A DNA stretch of 64,000 nt, taken from NCBI GenBank assembly GCA_003550325.1, contig QKWP01000795.1, positions 62,004 through 126,003 of the forward strand, given 5' to 3'. Position numbers and translations under genes: made by a program. This document shows positions 34,622-46,559 of this stretch, piece after piece. Source of the DNA: Gigaspora rosea (taxonomy: Eukaryota > Glomeromycota > Glomeromycetes > Diversisporales > Gigasporaceae). Every line of letters begins with the position of its first letter. Positions within the stretch are counted from its first letter, which is position 1. The notes below the pieces were generated by a model that did no database searches, was not told the origin of the DNA, and was given only the letters and a program-made list of their open reading frames with translations.

Positions 34622-35045
34622 TAGTCAACTCTGGATATACTGAACCTGTTCATACCAGAATTAGGCTATAATGAACCAGATTTAGCAGAACAGATTTTTT
34701 ATAATAAATTAGGCTGTCTATCTGAACTTAAATCTTAAATCTTTATATACTACATTCAAACTCACCTTTACCAGCTCATAACTATGTATACATATTTCAA
34801 TATAGTAAACTATTATATAACTTTACAAATATTGCAGGTATACAAAATGATAGATTCTGAAATTTTCTGAAAAATAATATACATGCAATAAAATTCCAAA
34901 AATTTCTGACATAATTTAGAGATTCTATTGGCTAGCTTTATATACTGAACAGTTCGGTATAGAGTGAGTGAGTTATATAATAAACTTACTTTATACCGAA
35001 CAAAAAGGTCCAGATTCTGCAGTTCAGTATATTTAGAGTTGACTG
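34622..35045. mobile_element. TA-flanked MITE in the LTR interior, 424 bp
   Basis: Left end TAGTCAACTCTGGATATACT and right end AGTATATTTAGAGTTGACTG are inverted copies, with TA at both sides (34620-34621 and 35046-35047). Subterminal GAACC/TGAACAG words resemble those of 46859-47087. This fits Tc1/mariner/pogo-type mobilisation. Confidence 0.75.
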
Positions 35046-35183
35046 TATATAGAGCATAATCTCGAAGTTGCATTAATATATATGTTGAAGGTATTATCAA
35101 ACTGGTCATTTAATTGTTCAAATTCTTTAAGCAATCGTTCTAACTTAATAGCTATAATTATTAATCAATTCAATCTTACCAAT

Positions 35184-37217
35184 TGTAGCGAGTGCAGCTA
35201 TTAGGTCTTTAACTAAATACAACTAACAATACCAATATTTATTTAAAAGAATGTCCTATAGGCATGCAAGACTTTAAATCTTTGAATTGGCAGCAAAAAG
35301 AGGCATGGTTGATTTGGTCTGTGTCTTAAAGTTCTTTGGGTCTTGCTGTAGTAATGCTTGAGTGATCATTAAATGACTTTACAGTGTCAGAAAAAATTAT
35401 CAATTTATGATTATCACAGCTTATCAATTCAAGGGGGTCTCTCGGGATAACTACTAGAGCTAACATTTCTACTTTAATTTCAAACGTTATCACTCTACAA
35501 TATTAAACTCTAACTGGGTTACTTAAATTCGAACTCTTTTCTGATTTATTTGTTTTTGAACTCTCCAAGTTAGCTAATTTTTTATTGAAGTGAAAAGGAG
35601 GGTATTATATACTTTTTTCTCTCTTAATAAATACATAAAGTTTAGTTTACATTTACTAACTCTATCAAATTCTATAGAATGTCTCTGACTCATAATAAAT
35701 ACACTATTCTTGAGCTAAAGTTAGAGGTGAATTCCTATGCCTCGAGGCATACTTGAAGTGACAAGGGCTTTTTGGGCTTTTCATTTGTGCTAGAGCCAAA
35801 ATTCATGCACCAGTACCATAATATTATCAGAACTAAAGACTGGCTAAATACATTGTTTAATGAAAGAAGGTGTAAACAAATAGTGGCTATGGAATACTAT
35901 ATGTGAAACCACGATAAATTACATGGCTTAGCAGAAGAAAGGTGAATAAACAAATAGTGACAGCACACTGCTACATGCAAAAACTGTTAAGTGCTTATTA
36001 TTTAAGAGAAAAAACAAATACTAGCAGCGAAATGCCATTGACATGAACTAGTTTGTGACCTTGGCATGTGCAGTTAGCATGTGCTTGACCCAAATTTACT
36101 GCATCAAATTGCTTATTCTATTTGGGGCTAAGGTGATTCCACTATCTACGTTTTGTAATAGGAGAAATATTCATATGGGCAAATTTATACTAATTTCTGT
36201 GATATTTACGAATAAAGTGATTAATATCTTCAACAAATATTACCAATCATATTTTAGAAAGTGACATTTGTAAATAATGTGATTAAGATCTTCAACTTTG
36301 TGCAACAATCCTTACCAATCAAATTTTTTATTTATGATAATTGATAATGCTAAAAAAAACAATCTTTTTTAACCAATCAAAGAACTAAAACTAGACATTG
36401 GAGATGAGTTGAAGATGAGTTGGAGATGAGTTTACATATAAATTTTTATATATGTAGAATTTAAACCAACATAACAATATTTTTTTAAAAAAACTTCACG
36501 TTTTATAATAGCAATGAAAATTTACTGATTCGACTTTGAATAAGCTTTTTTGGAAGACTACTTTATAATTCTACTTTTGCTGTTGCTAGTTTATGTATAT
36601 AATATTGTATATGGAATAGTCAACTTGAAAAAAAAGGTATTCAACGTAAGTTTAATTTTAAAAAAGAATCTTATATGTATTATTTATTCAAAATCTTTAA
36701 AATATTATTGTATCAAAATTATTAATACTAATATCTTGTTTTAATTTAATATTCTAGAATTAAGCTTGTTGGGTTAGTGAATGTGAAGTCAGATAGTAAA
36801 TACTTGTAGTGTTGTTTTGTTAAAGTATTTAATCGAAAAATATAGATTCAAAGAACGCATTTCTAGTAAAACCATTGATTATGAAAATTTACTGTTTAAA
36901 ACATGTGATAAATAAAAATTAAAGTTTGTTCATAGTATTGTAATTAATTATTTACTTATGTTCACATATCTGATATTGGATTTTTTTAATTTTTTTATTT
37001 TCTTTGACGATTTAATTATTCGAAATAATCGTGTTTAGATCTACCAAATTAGCCAATCACATGAATGTTTATCAATCATGTGAGAAAATTATCACATTTT
37101 TATATCACATAAATCAGTCAAAATCCACCCATATGTACTATCGTAATGACATAAACAAATGAAAAATCCTCTAAAGTACACAAATTAAGAAAAGTCCTGT
37201 GACGAGAGCCCTTCACA
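35184..37217 (-). repeat. 5' LTR (minus-strand sense), with a 965-bp insertion
   Basis: Sister of 30864-32237. The insertion at 36171-37135 is absent from the sister, which reads straight through GGAGAAATATTACTATCA. Confidence 0.85.
36171..37135. mobile_element. 965-bp inverted-repeat element inside an LTR
   Basis: The ends CATATGGGCAAATTTATACT and its diverged inverted copy (CATATGGGTGGATTTTGACT on the other strand) define about 35-bp inverted repeats. The empty site in the sister LTR fixes the borders to within a base or two. At most a single T is duplicated, so the superfamily is unclear. Left subterminal repeats GTGATTAA-GATCTTCAAC occur twice. No transposase frame. Confidence 0.7.
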
Positions 37218-38059
37218 GAGTGCATTAATAACCTTTTAAATATAGCTTTTATATAAAATTTGTGATAATACTACAGTAATAAATACAAATATGACTTCGA
37301 TAATAATCTATATATAAAAGAGTCTATATCATGTTTAACCAAAGTTGGCGCCGAAACACTTTTTCGAATTATAGCTTCTGAAACCCTATAAGTAAATTGG
37401 ACTGGATCAGACGGGTTGAGTCGGATAGGTAGGGATGTTAAGTAGTTCGTTCAGTCCAGTTCTGGTTCAGTTCCAAGAAGTTCAAAGAAAAAATGAACTG
37501 AACTGAAGTTCATGAACTTTAGTCGAACTTTAATGGTTAAACTTGAGTTTGAGCTTGAGTTCATAAACTTTAAGCATAAACTTCGGGTTAGCTTTAAGTT
37601 CAAGCTCAAGTTTATAGACTAAGTTTATTTAATTTTAAATATAAAAAACATGCTTAAAATAGTTTTTTTACACTTTCTTAAAATTTACAGTATAGAATAA
37701 TATTCGAAAAATAAAGGATAAATACGTATTAAAAGCCCTGGGTATGATACTGTGTTTATGTAATAAGAACAAATGCACATCAAAAATAAAAAGAAAAAAA
37801 TAAGAAATAGTAATAAATAAAAAATTAAATATAAATAAATAAACAGAACTCAAAATTCGAGTTTTTTAATAGTTTTATTATTAGTTTTAATTTTAATTTT
37901 ATTATTTTATTATTATTATTATTATTACAAAACTCGAATCTCGGGTTCTGTTTATTTGTTTCTATTTAATTTTTATTATATTCTAATTATTAAAGAATTT
38001 ATTTAGTTTGTGTCGGGTTAGTAATTTTGGTATTTTTTTGTTATACGATATTTTAATAT

Positions 38060-38939
38060 TGTTTGTCTATTTGTGGAACACAATATTTGGATAGACAAAA
38101 AATAGCCCTATGCGTTGACGAAGTCACGCTAGGAGTATTATCGCGAGGATAACCTGATTTGTGGCTTATATGAAATTGAGGCTTATAAGAAAAAGGTAAT
38201 AGCATGCAATGGAGATTATGGAGATTATAGATGCATGTGATAGATTATAGATATGTGGAGATTATAAAGATACATGTGGGAGTAAATGGTGAATCTCAGT
38301 GCTTTCTTTCTTCGCTTGTCTTGTCACTTGTTCTCTTTGGTGCCCGATTATAATCTGGCTCCCATCCCTCCCGCCCTCTCTCATTCATTGCACCTAGCAC
38401 CTAGCGCCCTGCCTGTTGTCATGTAACGAGTTGAATGAGCCGCACCATAGAACTCGTTAATGTTGTCATGAGAACCGAGTTGAATGCGCTGCACCATAGC
38501 ATGGGCTCAAACTCGTGAACCGAGTTGAATGCGCTGCACCATAGCGTGGGCTCGAACTCGCTATTATAAAAAATTGATGTTGAATATAATGAGTGCCGCT
38601 ATTAGAAAAAAAAAGATGCGCCATACCTTAGCGTTGGCATCCTCAATTATGCTTCGACACGTGACACATCACGTGCACATAGAGTTGTTATGAGCACAGT
38701 ATATATAGAGTTGTTATGAGCACAGTATGTAGTGTAGGAGAGAAAAGTGATGGAGTGGAGCACTACTCCATTTTGTATCTTTAATAAAGAGAGTGTTTAA
38801 TATGAAATCCGAGTGAGAATAAAGTTCGCATATGATAATCATGATACAAGTTATCTCAAATAAGCACTTTATAACTGGTTGCTCTGTAGTATTTTTATTA
38901 ACAAACAAGAAAAATTAGTTAATGAACAGGTATCTTACA
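38060..38939. mobile_element. Possible solo LTR nested in the hAT-like element
   Basis: This GC-richer segment starts TGTTTGTCTATTTGTGGAAC, ends TATCTTACA, and is flanked by ATAT on both sides. It has AATAAAG-type sequence near its 3' part and a terminal stem (TTGTCTAT / ATAGACAA, 38062-38098). The partner LTR and interior are missing. The 4-bp AT-only flanks are weak evidence. Confidence 0.35.
38406..38732 (+). repeat. Two tandem repeats in the LTR-like segment
   Basis: Three copies of a ~50-bp unit with GAGTTGAATGCGCTGCACCA (38429-38570), then two copies of the 26-bp unit ATAGAGTTGTTATGAGCACA-GTATAT/G (38679-38732). Confidence 0.8.
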
Positions 38940-39187
38940 ATATGACCGTGAGACCTTGATGAATCATATAATAGTAAGTTGAACTACTAGTTCATAAACC
39001 GGGTTTCTAAACTAGTTATATAAATTAAGTTTATAAACTAGATTTATAAACCAAGTTATGAACTAAGGTTATGAAGCTGGTTCGGAAACTACTAGTTAAT
39101 TTTTCTCTGAGCGAACTGCTAAAAAAACTAGTTTGAACCGGGTTTGAACCCGGTTCACCTGAACCACTTAACATCCCTACGGATAGG

Positions 39188-40278
39188 CATGGGCATTTGT
39201 GGCACGGGTCAAGATCCGGGAATTGGTACGGATTCCATGGACCGTAGGGGACCGTATGCCTGTGCCAATTGGACCGTAAATGGCTCAGGTTTTTCAGCAG
39301 TTTACTAGTCGAATCGGCACGGGTAATGGACGTAAATTCACGTGCCACCGCGATAACGATGTGGATTAACTATTAAAACATAAATTTACATAAGTAGTCA
39401 ATATAAGATGAACAAGCTAATTGCAAATGAAGCAAAATTTTGTAAGGAATTTTTTTTTTTTAAGACACAAATGGAAGCTTCATCAGTGAAATCGTGAGAT
39501 ATCGCTCTTTTTTTAAAAAAAATCCTTTACTGATCTTTCGCTCTGCCAACACGTATCACGAGCCAACACGTGTGTAACGTACACATACGTGTCATCTGAA
39601 CGTCATATGACGTGTGCCATATTTACCGTGCCATTCCGTAAAACGTTCCTGTGTGTGCCACAAGATCCGTGCCATTTCGAACATTCCCGACACCAACCCG
39701 TACCACAACCAGTACCACTTTTCTTATAGGGAAACCTTACCCGAAACTCGAAACTTTATCCGAAACTCGAAACCTTACCCGAAACCTTACCCGAAACCCG
39801 AAACCTCATTCGAAACCCGAAACCTCACCTGAACACCAAAAACTACCCAAACTTCCATATACATCGATTGCATTAACGTACTATATATCTCTTTCAATTT
39901 ATGCATTAAATGCACTGATGTATGTATGCTATTTATCTCTTCAATATACATCAATCGCACTGATGTATGTTATATATCTCCTTAAGAAATTGGAATATCC
40001 AGCGCTATTTGGGCTGGAATGCATTGCATCCAACAATTTGTTGCATGCGTGCAGTCCTTTTTGTTGTGTACAACATGAAAGACATAATTCCAGAGTTTAT
40101 ATTCTGCCAATCAAGGTTGCCTTTGCAAGCATTTACTTACTACGTAAAAACTGGATACAATATCAAGTAATAATAAGTAATAATACGTCCATATCTACTA
40201 ATGATCGAATTGATAAGTTACCGCAGAATTAAATAAATTGTCGGTATCAACCGGCATCAAATACTTATCGATTCTTTA
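39188..40278. other. Repeat debris with a CGAAAC minisatellite
   Basis: At 39181-39360 and 39540-39720, words such as GGCACGGG and CCGTGCC recur in opposite senses, suggesting a degraded inverted-repeat element. At 39732-39834 a minisatellite of 12-bp type CCCGAAACCTTA / CCCGAAACTCGA creates the open frames on the plus strand. They are not genes. Confidence 0.5.
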
Positions 40279-40510
40279 CAGCTGTTTTCATAATTTCTGG
40301 ACCACCTAAAATTTTTTTCGTTTCCCGAAACCTCTTCGATCCCGTTCTAAGAATCACCTACCTTTTCGGAAACTATTTCGCTGTGCTTGTAACTTAGATA
40401 CGGAGACAGCGAAGTAGTTTCCGAAAGGTAGGTGATTCTTGGAACGGGGATCGAAGAGGTTTCGGGAAACGAAAAAATTTTTAGTGGTCCAGAAATTATG
40501 AAAACAGCTG
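40279..40510. mobile_element. Perfect foldback hairpin element, TA-flanked
   Basis: Two ~105-bp arms are almost exact reverse complements (CAGCTGTTTTCATAATTTCT at the left, AGAAATTATGAAAACAGCTG at the right), separated by a ~25-bp loop near 40395, with TA at each side (40277-40278 and 40511-40512). The near-identity of the arms implies a young insertion. It is notably GC-richer than its surroundings. Confidence 0.85.
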
Positions 40511-43500
40511 TAAGTATCCGGATCCAAACATTAATTTAGGGTTAGGGTGCGTTTTAAGACAAAATAGGAGTTTATAATATATAATGTAGATTAGACATAA
40601 GGTTCGATTCAGTTCTCGTAAGGTTTTCAGGGGTCCTGAACATTTTTACTTAGGAACCCGGACCTTATTTACTTAGTACGTTTTTAAAATATAGCACTCC
40701 CGGTTATACAACCACCGGCGATAAATAACAAAATTCAAGTTTTAATCTTAGACTCATTAAATTTTGATATAATATATATGTTATACATATACGTCAATTA
40801 AAATTTGCGCCAGGTCAAATTTCAATACTGGTTTCATTAGGGTTAGAGTGAAAAACTATATCAAAATTATAATTATAATTATTTTAAATTGATGCAAATT
40901 CTAATTCGACGTACGTACAACATTTACATACGTGATCAAACACATTTTATTTTCACGAAACTATTATACTTAAAATGGAGACTGTTAAATTAGTTCAGCC
41001 AATATCTTCAGGCATTGATTATTATCTTTGATAACCCCTAGTCTGTGAATAATAAATGATGATCGTAAAAAACTTTAATTTAAAACTGCAAATCTGAAAT
41101 GATATATGCAAATTATGCTATCCATAAATCTTAAGTGATTCTTGACATACCTTCCTAATAAGTTTAGTTTCTATGAATTACTTTGGAATAGTGGGAAAAT
41201 TTTTGCGTAATATCGATCTTTATAGCTGCTTACTTATCTAATTTATATCAGTATTAATATCAAGGTCAATTACTTTCTAAACAATAGTTATGTGATTTAT
41301 ATAAGACAATACAATCCAAGATTAATTGTATAAATATATTTATGTATTAAGGGCCTCGATCATTTAGTCAAAATGTATCGAAAATGTATCGGAAATGTAT
41401 CGAAAATGTGATGGAAATTAAATGTTAACTAGTAGAAAGTAGTTTTAATCGATCAAACGTTCTTGCATCAAGATAAATAAACATGGAATATTTGAATTAT
41501 TATGTCAAAGAAAAAATTTTAAATATGATAGTAAAAAAAGAAGTTCAGGGAATTTATTTTGTTCCGAACAATCATTTTTCTTTTTTGCATTGGCTTATCA
41601 AAATGTATAACTATTATAGTTAATAGAGTTATTCTTCATAACTTTTATTCGTTATCAACACACTAACATATCTGACATATTGATACTCTTAATTTTTTTT
41701 TTTTATGTATTTGCAAAATTTTAAAATTTTAGATACTATTTTAATAGCTACTCAAGCACTGATTGGGTCTTTATCGAAGTAATTGTGCATCAATAAATCA
41801 TAAAAAGGATGATGTTTATGTAAATATCAATAATAGGGATTTCAAAATTAGAATCAGAGAATCTTATTTTAATTTCAGATTTATAATTCAAAATAGTGGA
41901 GTGTTTCAGAATTAATGATCTGATTTCAGATAAAATAAATGATTTATTTATTTCGAAAGAAGTGACATACAGTATAAGCCCTATTTTTTTTAATGTATAA
42001 ACTTATTTACATAATTGCTTACTGGAATTTTATTGCCGAATAAACCCATTTAATTTTCTGATTCGGATGTTTTTAAAACATAAAATAGGTCTTTTGTAAG
42101 TTAATTCTGAAACCCCCTAGTACCGAAGTGCAGATCCGAAGCCTAATACAGAACGCGTACTAAAAAACTCGCAAAATGCCCGTGGGTATCTTGTTTGGCG
42201 ACGGGTATACTGTATTATGGTATTTGTACAGTCTTATATGTGTTATGCAGAAATCAATATGTGATAATTTGGAAAATTCCATGAAAAATACTCGGGTATT
42301 ATCCCCGGTTGCGAAAAAATATGCTATGTTAAATACCCGGGTATTTTAACTGGGGTACGAAAAAGTGACACTTTGGTCAGTGCATTACGGTAAAAATTCT
42401 ATTTAATACCCTTAATTTTGAAACTCCAATATTCCCTTTCATTCTCGAGTTTTATTTAAAATCTTATGAAATTAGCTAAAATTACGTAATGCTACTTTTG
42501 TGCATTCTTTCAATCACCAGGAAATCACGTCTAGCTAGGTTGGTCTAGAGAACGCGCTAAATCGGTTTCAGAATAATATATAGTTATTGAATGCGAAGCA
42601 GCCAATAAGTGACGCATTAATTTATTTCAAAATAAATGACCTGTAAATCCTATTTTTTTGAAGTAAATATTTATTTACATAATCTCTAACCTGTAGATAT
42701 TTATCAAAAAAAGCTAATTTATCACCGAGTATGCCTATTGAATTTTCTAATTCGTAATTTTAAAACAGGAAGAAACTTTTTAAACTCTCACTTATTTTTG
42801 AAATAAGTTGACTCTGAAACCTTCTATTAAAAGTATTTTATTTGCTAGTTGATCGAAATGTTTACATAGTTAAATTAGTAATATTTATTCTATTATTTCG
42901 CTATCTACGAATATTTACCCATATAAGATTTGTTCTTAATTAATTTCTCGTATTTATAGTGATTATTTATGAAATTTTCTTATCATATTCATATTCATAT
43001 AGGTTATCTTTGCATATATTGGTCCAATTCGGATTAAAAAATTCGGGACTTAACCGAAACCGATCTGGATCAGAAATTCGGATTGGGACCGAGAAGTTTT
43101 TAGGGTCATTTTTATATGAAAGAGCAATCAGAGTTCAGTCCGGCCTAATCCGAATTTTTTGGTCATACTGAATTTACGATTTGGATAGGATCAGAATCCG
43201 AATTTATCCTGAATTTTCAGAACACTATTTGCATATTTTATATATGCACAATTGGTTCTAACCAAATCTTCAGATTTTACATTCTATATGAAATCTCTTC
43301 TCTTAGTAATAATTTAAAGTATAGTATGAAAAACGAAAATTATTGCATCATAATATTATCATGAATTATTTATTTTATAAATTTGATCTATACTAATGAA
43401 TGATCTTTATACTCATGATATTTATGTGAATAAAAAGAGAAATTTATAGAAATAAATACTGCAAAATTTTATAAATTCATTGGTTAATAATTTGAATCAA

Positions 43501-43992
43501 CACGATTGAGATGGAGTTAATAAGTCAATTATAGTAGCAATTTCAATGAATTTGAACAAAATACATCTATTTAATCAACAATAAGATGCATCACATAAAA
43601 ATAAACATTACAGCGCATTTGTGAATTATGGATAATTAGTTTAAATAAAAAAAGTCGGGTTTAGTTTTTAATTAATTGATAATAAATTTAGTGATCAAAT
43701 GCTTTAATTTTAGACAAAAATATTACGACAAAATAACTATATCATAGACAAATAACACATATTAATATGTACAGTACAGGAATCCTTAAACCAGCATGTC
43801 ATTAATATAGCGGTCAAAATTAAGTATAAATGCACAAAAATAATTAATACAATTGGCTAATATTATTAGTTTTTATTATTTCAATGAAAAATAATTCACG
43901 CATTATTTTGCTCATTTTTTACAAAATCAGATGACCGTAAATATCTTTCAACCAAATAAACGTTAAAGATAAAGTCTATGTCAAAATGAAGA
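40511..43992. other. 3.5-kb gene-free stretch
   Basis: No protein-like frame or bounded element is seen. Local features are GGGTTAGGGT near 40545, repeats of AAATGTATCG near 41378-41405, CGGGTATT / AATACCCGGGTATTTT near 42293-42345, and a cluster of AATTCGGATT / AATCCGAATT words (43028-43215). Confidence 0.5.
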
Positions 43993-44489
43993 TTATGCAA
44001 AAGTGACTCCATGATGATTATGATTATCATTATCGTTATTATCATCGTTATCATTATCGTTATCATTATCGTTATTATTATCGTTATTATTATCGTTATT
44101 ATTAAGACGAGTATTAATGTTATGGTTATTATCGTTATTATCGATTAAATTTTGAAGTTGAGCTCGCAATGAATCTCTTTCTCGCCGTAGACGTTCAAAT
44201 CGACTTTCTTGAAAGTAATTTTCGGAAACGTTAGAAGTTACTTTCTCCATCCAAGAATCACGTTCTTCTCTCATATCTTCCAATTGCCGCCTTAAGTCTC
44301 GAATACGGGTTTCAAGCTGACGAATACGACGGATATGTCTATAATTTAAAGATTAATATAAAATATTATAACTATAAAGCCTTCATTAAAATATTATGGC
44401 TACCGTCTATTTTCATCCTGAACATTTAGAAGGGCTTCATACAAAGGGTCAGAAGAACTATTAGCTTGGCCGCGAGTAAGACGAGGCAT
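43993..44489 (-). CDS. Small coiled-coil protein with Asn/Asp-rich tail, two exons, 143 aa
   Basis: Exon 1 44489-44404 encodes MPRLTRGQANSSSDPLYEAL then LNVQDENR. A 65-bp intron (GTAGCC...TTATAG) joins in frame to exon 2, 44338-43993, continuing HIRRIRQLETRIRDLRRQLE. Residues ~25-90 are rich in Arg/Glu with leucine spacing typical of a coiled coil (RRERDSLRAQLQNLI). The last ~45 residues are a low-complexity Asn/Asp tract from a GTTATT/ATCATT microsatellite, ending NHHGVTFA. I do not recognise the family. The basic N-terminus and coiled coil would suit a dimerising, perhaps nuclear, protein, but that is inference. The exon structure, in-frame splice and heptad-like pattern argue for a real gene. 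Confidence 0.65.
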
Positions 44490-46559
44490 ATTAACAATTT
44501 TTTTTATAATTTTAAACGATCTTTATAATTTTTATAACGGAGAATATATAAATATAACTATTTGCCGTATTGTCCTGCAAAATTAATATCATAATTCATA
44601 ATTCAACAATATTTTGGCTTTGAAGTTATTATTTATCTGCGAGATAATACAGCATATATTGTTAAGCGTAGGTCATAATAAAAATCAGCTGAAGATTTAA
44701 ATTGATTGGATATTGGCAAATTTTTATTTGCACGTACGTAATTTTTACTGAATAACAATATAATGATAAACAGCCGCCAACTAGGAATTGGGTTTATTGA
44801 ATTATCCAAAAGTGACAGAATAGAGTTTTTGTCAACTGGGTAGAAACAGATTAATCGGCCGTATACCATAAGTACTTTTATAAAGGATAAAAATCTCAAG
44901 GTAAATTATAATAGTAAGAATTTTGATTAATGTAAAGTTTTATTATCATAATTAGTAGCAAGAATTCGTTTTAGTTATGAACATTAATTAATTATAATGC
45001 AAAAACGCAATTTTAGTACAGATTGGTTCAAAGGTCGAATTTTGTATTGTTAGTATAATACTCTGAATTTAACTTATGTGAATATTTTCATCCACATCAG
45101 CGTGAAAATTGTCCGCATTAATGTAGTAAATAGGGATAAATTTTAAAATATATGAACTGTCGTGCCTGCAAAATCGTATCTACTGAAAGACAATTGCAGG
45201 CGGAACTCTAGAATTATTAATTTAAAATTTTCATTAAAAAAAATTCCGCTGTTAGATTTCACTATTATATTGGGTTAGAAAGAGCTTTGTTAATACCAAA
45301 AAATTCGCAAGACACGATTTTTTGATTGTTTTGATCGGCGTTACACCTAATTCTAGATTTTTAAAGTGATGACGTTGTAATCATGACGCAAAATTTAGTG
45401 GCTCCTGATTTCTAACCAATCTTATTGTAAGATCAAGGGCATCATAATTTTTAGCACACTAAATTTTATAATAAAATTTAGGGGACTAAAAAACTTACAA
45501 CCCAAGAAATCAGTAATCGCAAACGATTTCTGATTTACATCATGATATAAAATATGATCGGTAGAGATGGGCAAATCGCGGTTTTTTTTCAAAAATCCCA
45601 CGCGGGATCGGGTTACAAATTTCCGGGTTTAATTTTTTGTCTAATAAAAAAAAACCATGCAGAGTTTATTATTGAAAATTTATTTTCTTGTTCAAATTAG
45701 TTATTTTTATAAATCTTATTTATTCTAAATAAAAACTCATGAATTTTTGCTTATATATAAAATGGGTAAAATTTACATAAAGAATTCTTATAATATTTAA
45801 GCATAAAGTAATTTAATCAATTGATCTTATACATATGAAATATTAAAATTTTACCTAATTCAGATTTTGCCTAAATTTTTTATAATTAAAGTAAATAAAT
45901 AATTAAATATAAAATATAAAAATAATATGCTTACCAATTTGATTTTAAAAAAATATATATTATATATCTCCTTATAATAAAATTGTCGTCTTGTCACGAG
46001 TGTCTGGTACATTTTTACCAATCATCTTGCATGTGTGAAAATTGGATAGCATAAATGGTCATCATTACATCTCATTAGAAATTCGTAATGATTACTGGAT
46101 TATATCAAATAAGCATTAGCATTAATGGCCCTTATGTCATGTAGTATCTATGTTATTTAATTTTTATGTATTTATATATATATATATTATTTTAATTTTG
46201 AGTTCATGTGCTTAACATTTTTGATTGGTCATAATTAGAAAACATGATCAGAGCATGGAAAAAACAATTTGACAATTGTTTTATATATTGATGTTTTTAA
46301 AATGATGACAGATCAGTTACTTTTTAAATCTGTAATTATTGTGACATTTGATCATTTGCATGTTAATATGTAATGTTGTAATAGATTCGTAATTTGTCTA
46401 TTACTGTAAATTAATAATCAGTTTTCTTAATTATTTTTTAAAAAATTGACTTTAGTTCTTTATATACACTTTGCATCTTTCGGATTTAGAAAATTGCTTC
46501 TGTTCTTATGTGCACTTTGTATCTAAAATTAGATTAACTGAGATACAAATAATGAATAT
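44490..46559. other. Gene-free stretch
   Basis: AT-rich. It holds dispersed-repeat member 4 (45285-45360). A short inverted pair TAAATTTTATAATAAAATTTA occurs near 45462. No gene; the minus-strand frame at 44633-44899 lacks recognisable features. Confidence 0.5.
45285..45360 (+). repeat. Dispersed repeat, diverged member 4
   Basis: GTTAATACCAAAAAATTCGC then AAGACACGATTTTTT, followed by GGCGTTACAC, parallels 13200-13325. Confidence 0.45.

Larger units (their letters stand above)
30864..37217 (-). mobile_element. LTR retrotransposon, minus strand, decayed, 6.35 kb
   Basis: Two related LTRs (30864-32237 and 35184-37217, each about 1.08 kb once later insertions are removed) start TG and end CA in plus-strand view. 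The flanks GAGT (30860-30863 and 37218-37221) are a 4-bp duplication. Read on the minus strand, the 5' LTR is followed by ATTGGTAAGATTG, resembling a tRNA-Met primer-binding site, and the 3' LTR is preceded by the purine run AAAATAAGAATGGGAGA, a plausible polypurine tract. The 2.9-kb interior holds only broken gag-like frames and no recognisable polymerase, so it is a defective or non-autonomous copy. Confidence 0.75.
37430..39179. mobile_element. hAT-like element, 1.75 kb, perfect 8-bp TSD
   Basis: Termini TAGGGATGTTAAGTAGTTCG and the inverted GGTTCACCTGAACCACTTAA-CATCCCTA, with perfect flanks CGGATAGG (37422-37429 and 39180-39187). The subterminal zones repeat AAGTTC/GAACTT and AACTAGT-type words. 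An inverted pair AACTCAAAATTCGAGTTTT / AAAACTCGAATCTCGGGTT lies near 37850-37945. No transposase is visible. About half of the length may be a nested solo LTR (38060-38939). Confidence 0.87.

Noticed and set aside
39614..40232. 193-codon frame with RNLTRNLTRNPKP repeats
   Set aside because: It follows the CGAAAC minisatellite and then AT-rich sequence; no domain, and overlapping frames give the same kind of repeat.
40595..40640. GGTTCGATTC motif resembling a tRNA T-loop
   Set aside because: No matching A-box or acceptor stem within tRNA distance.
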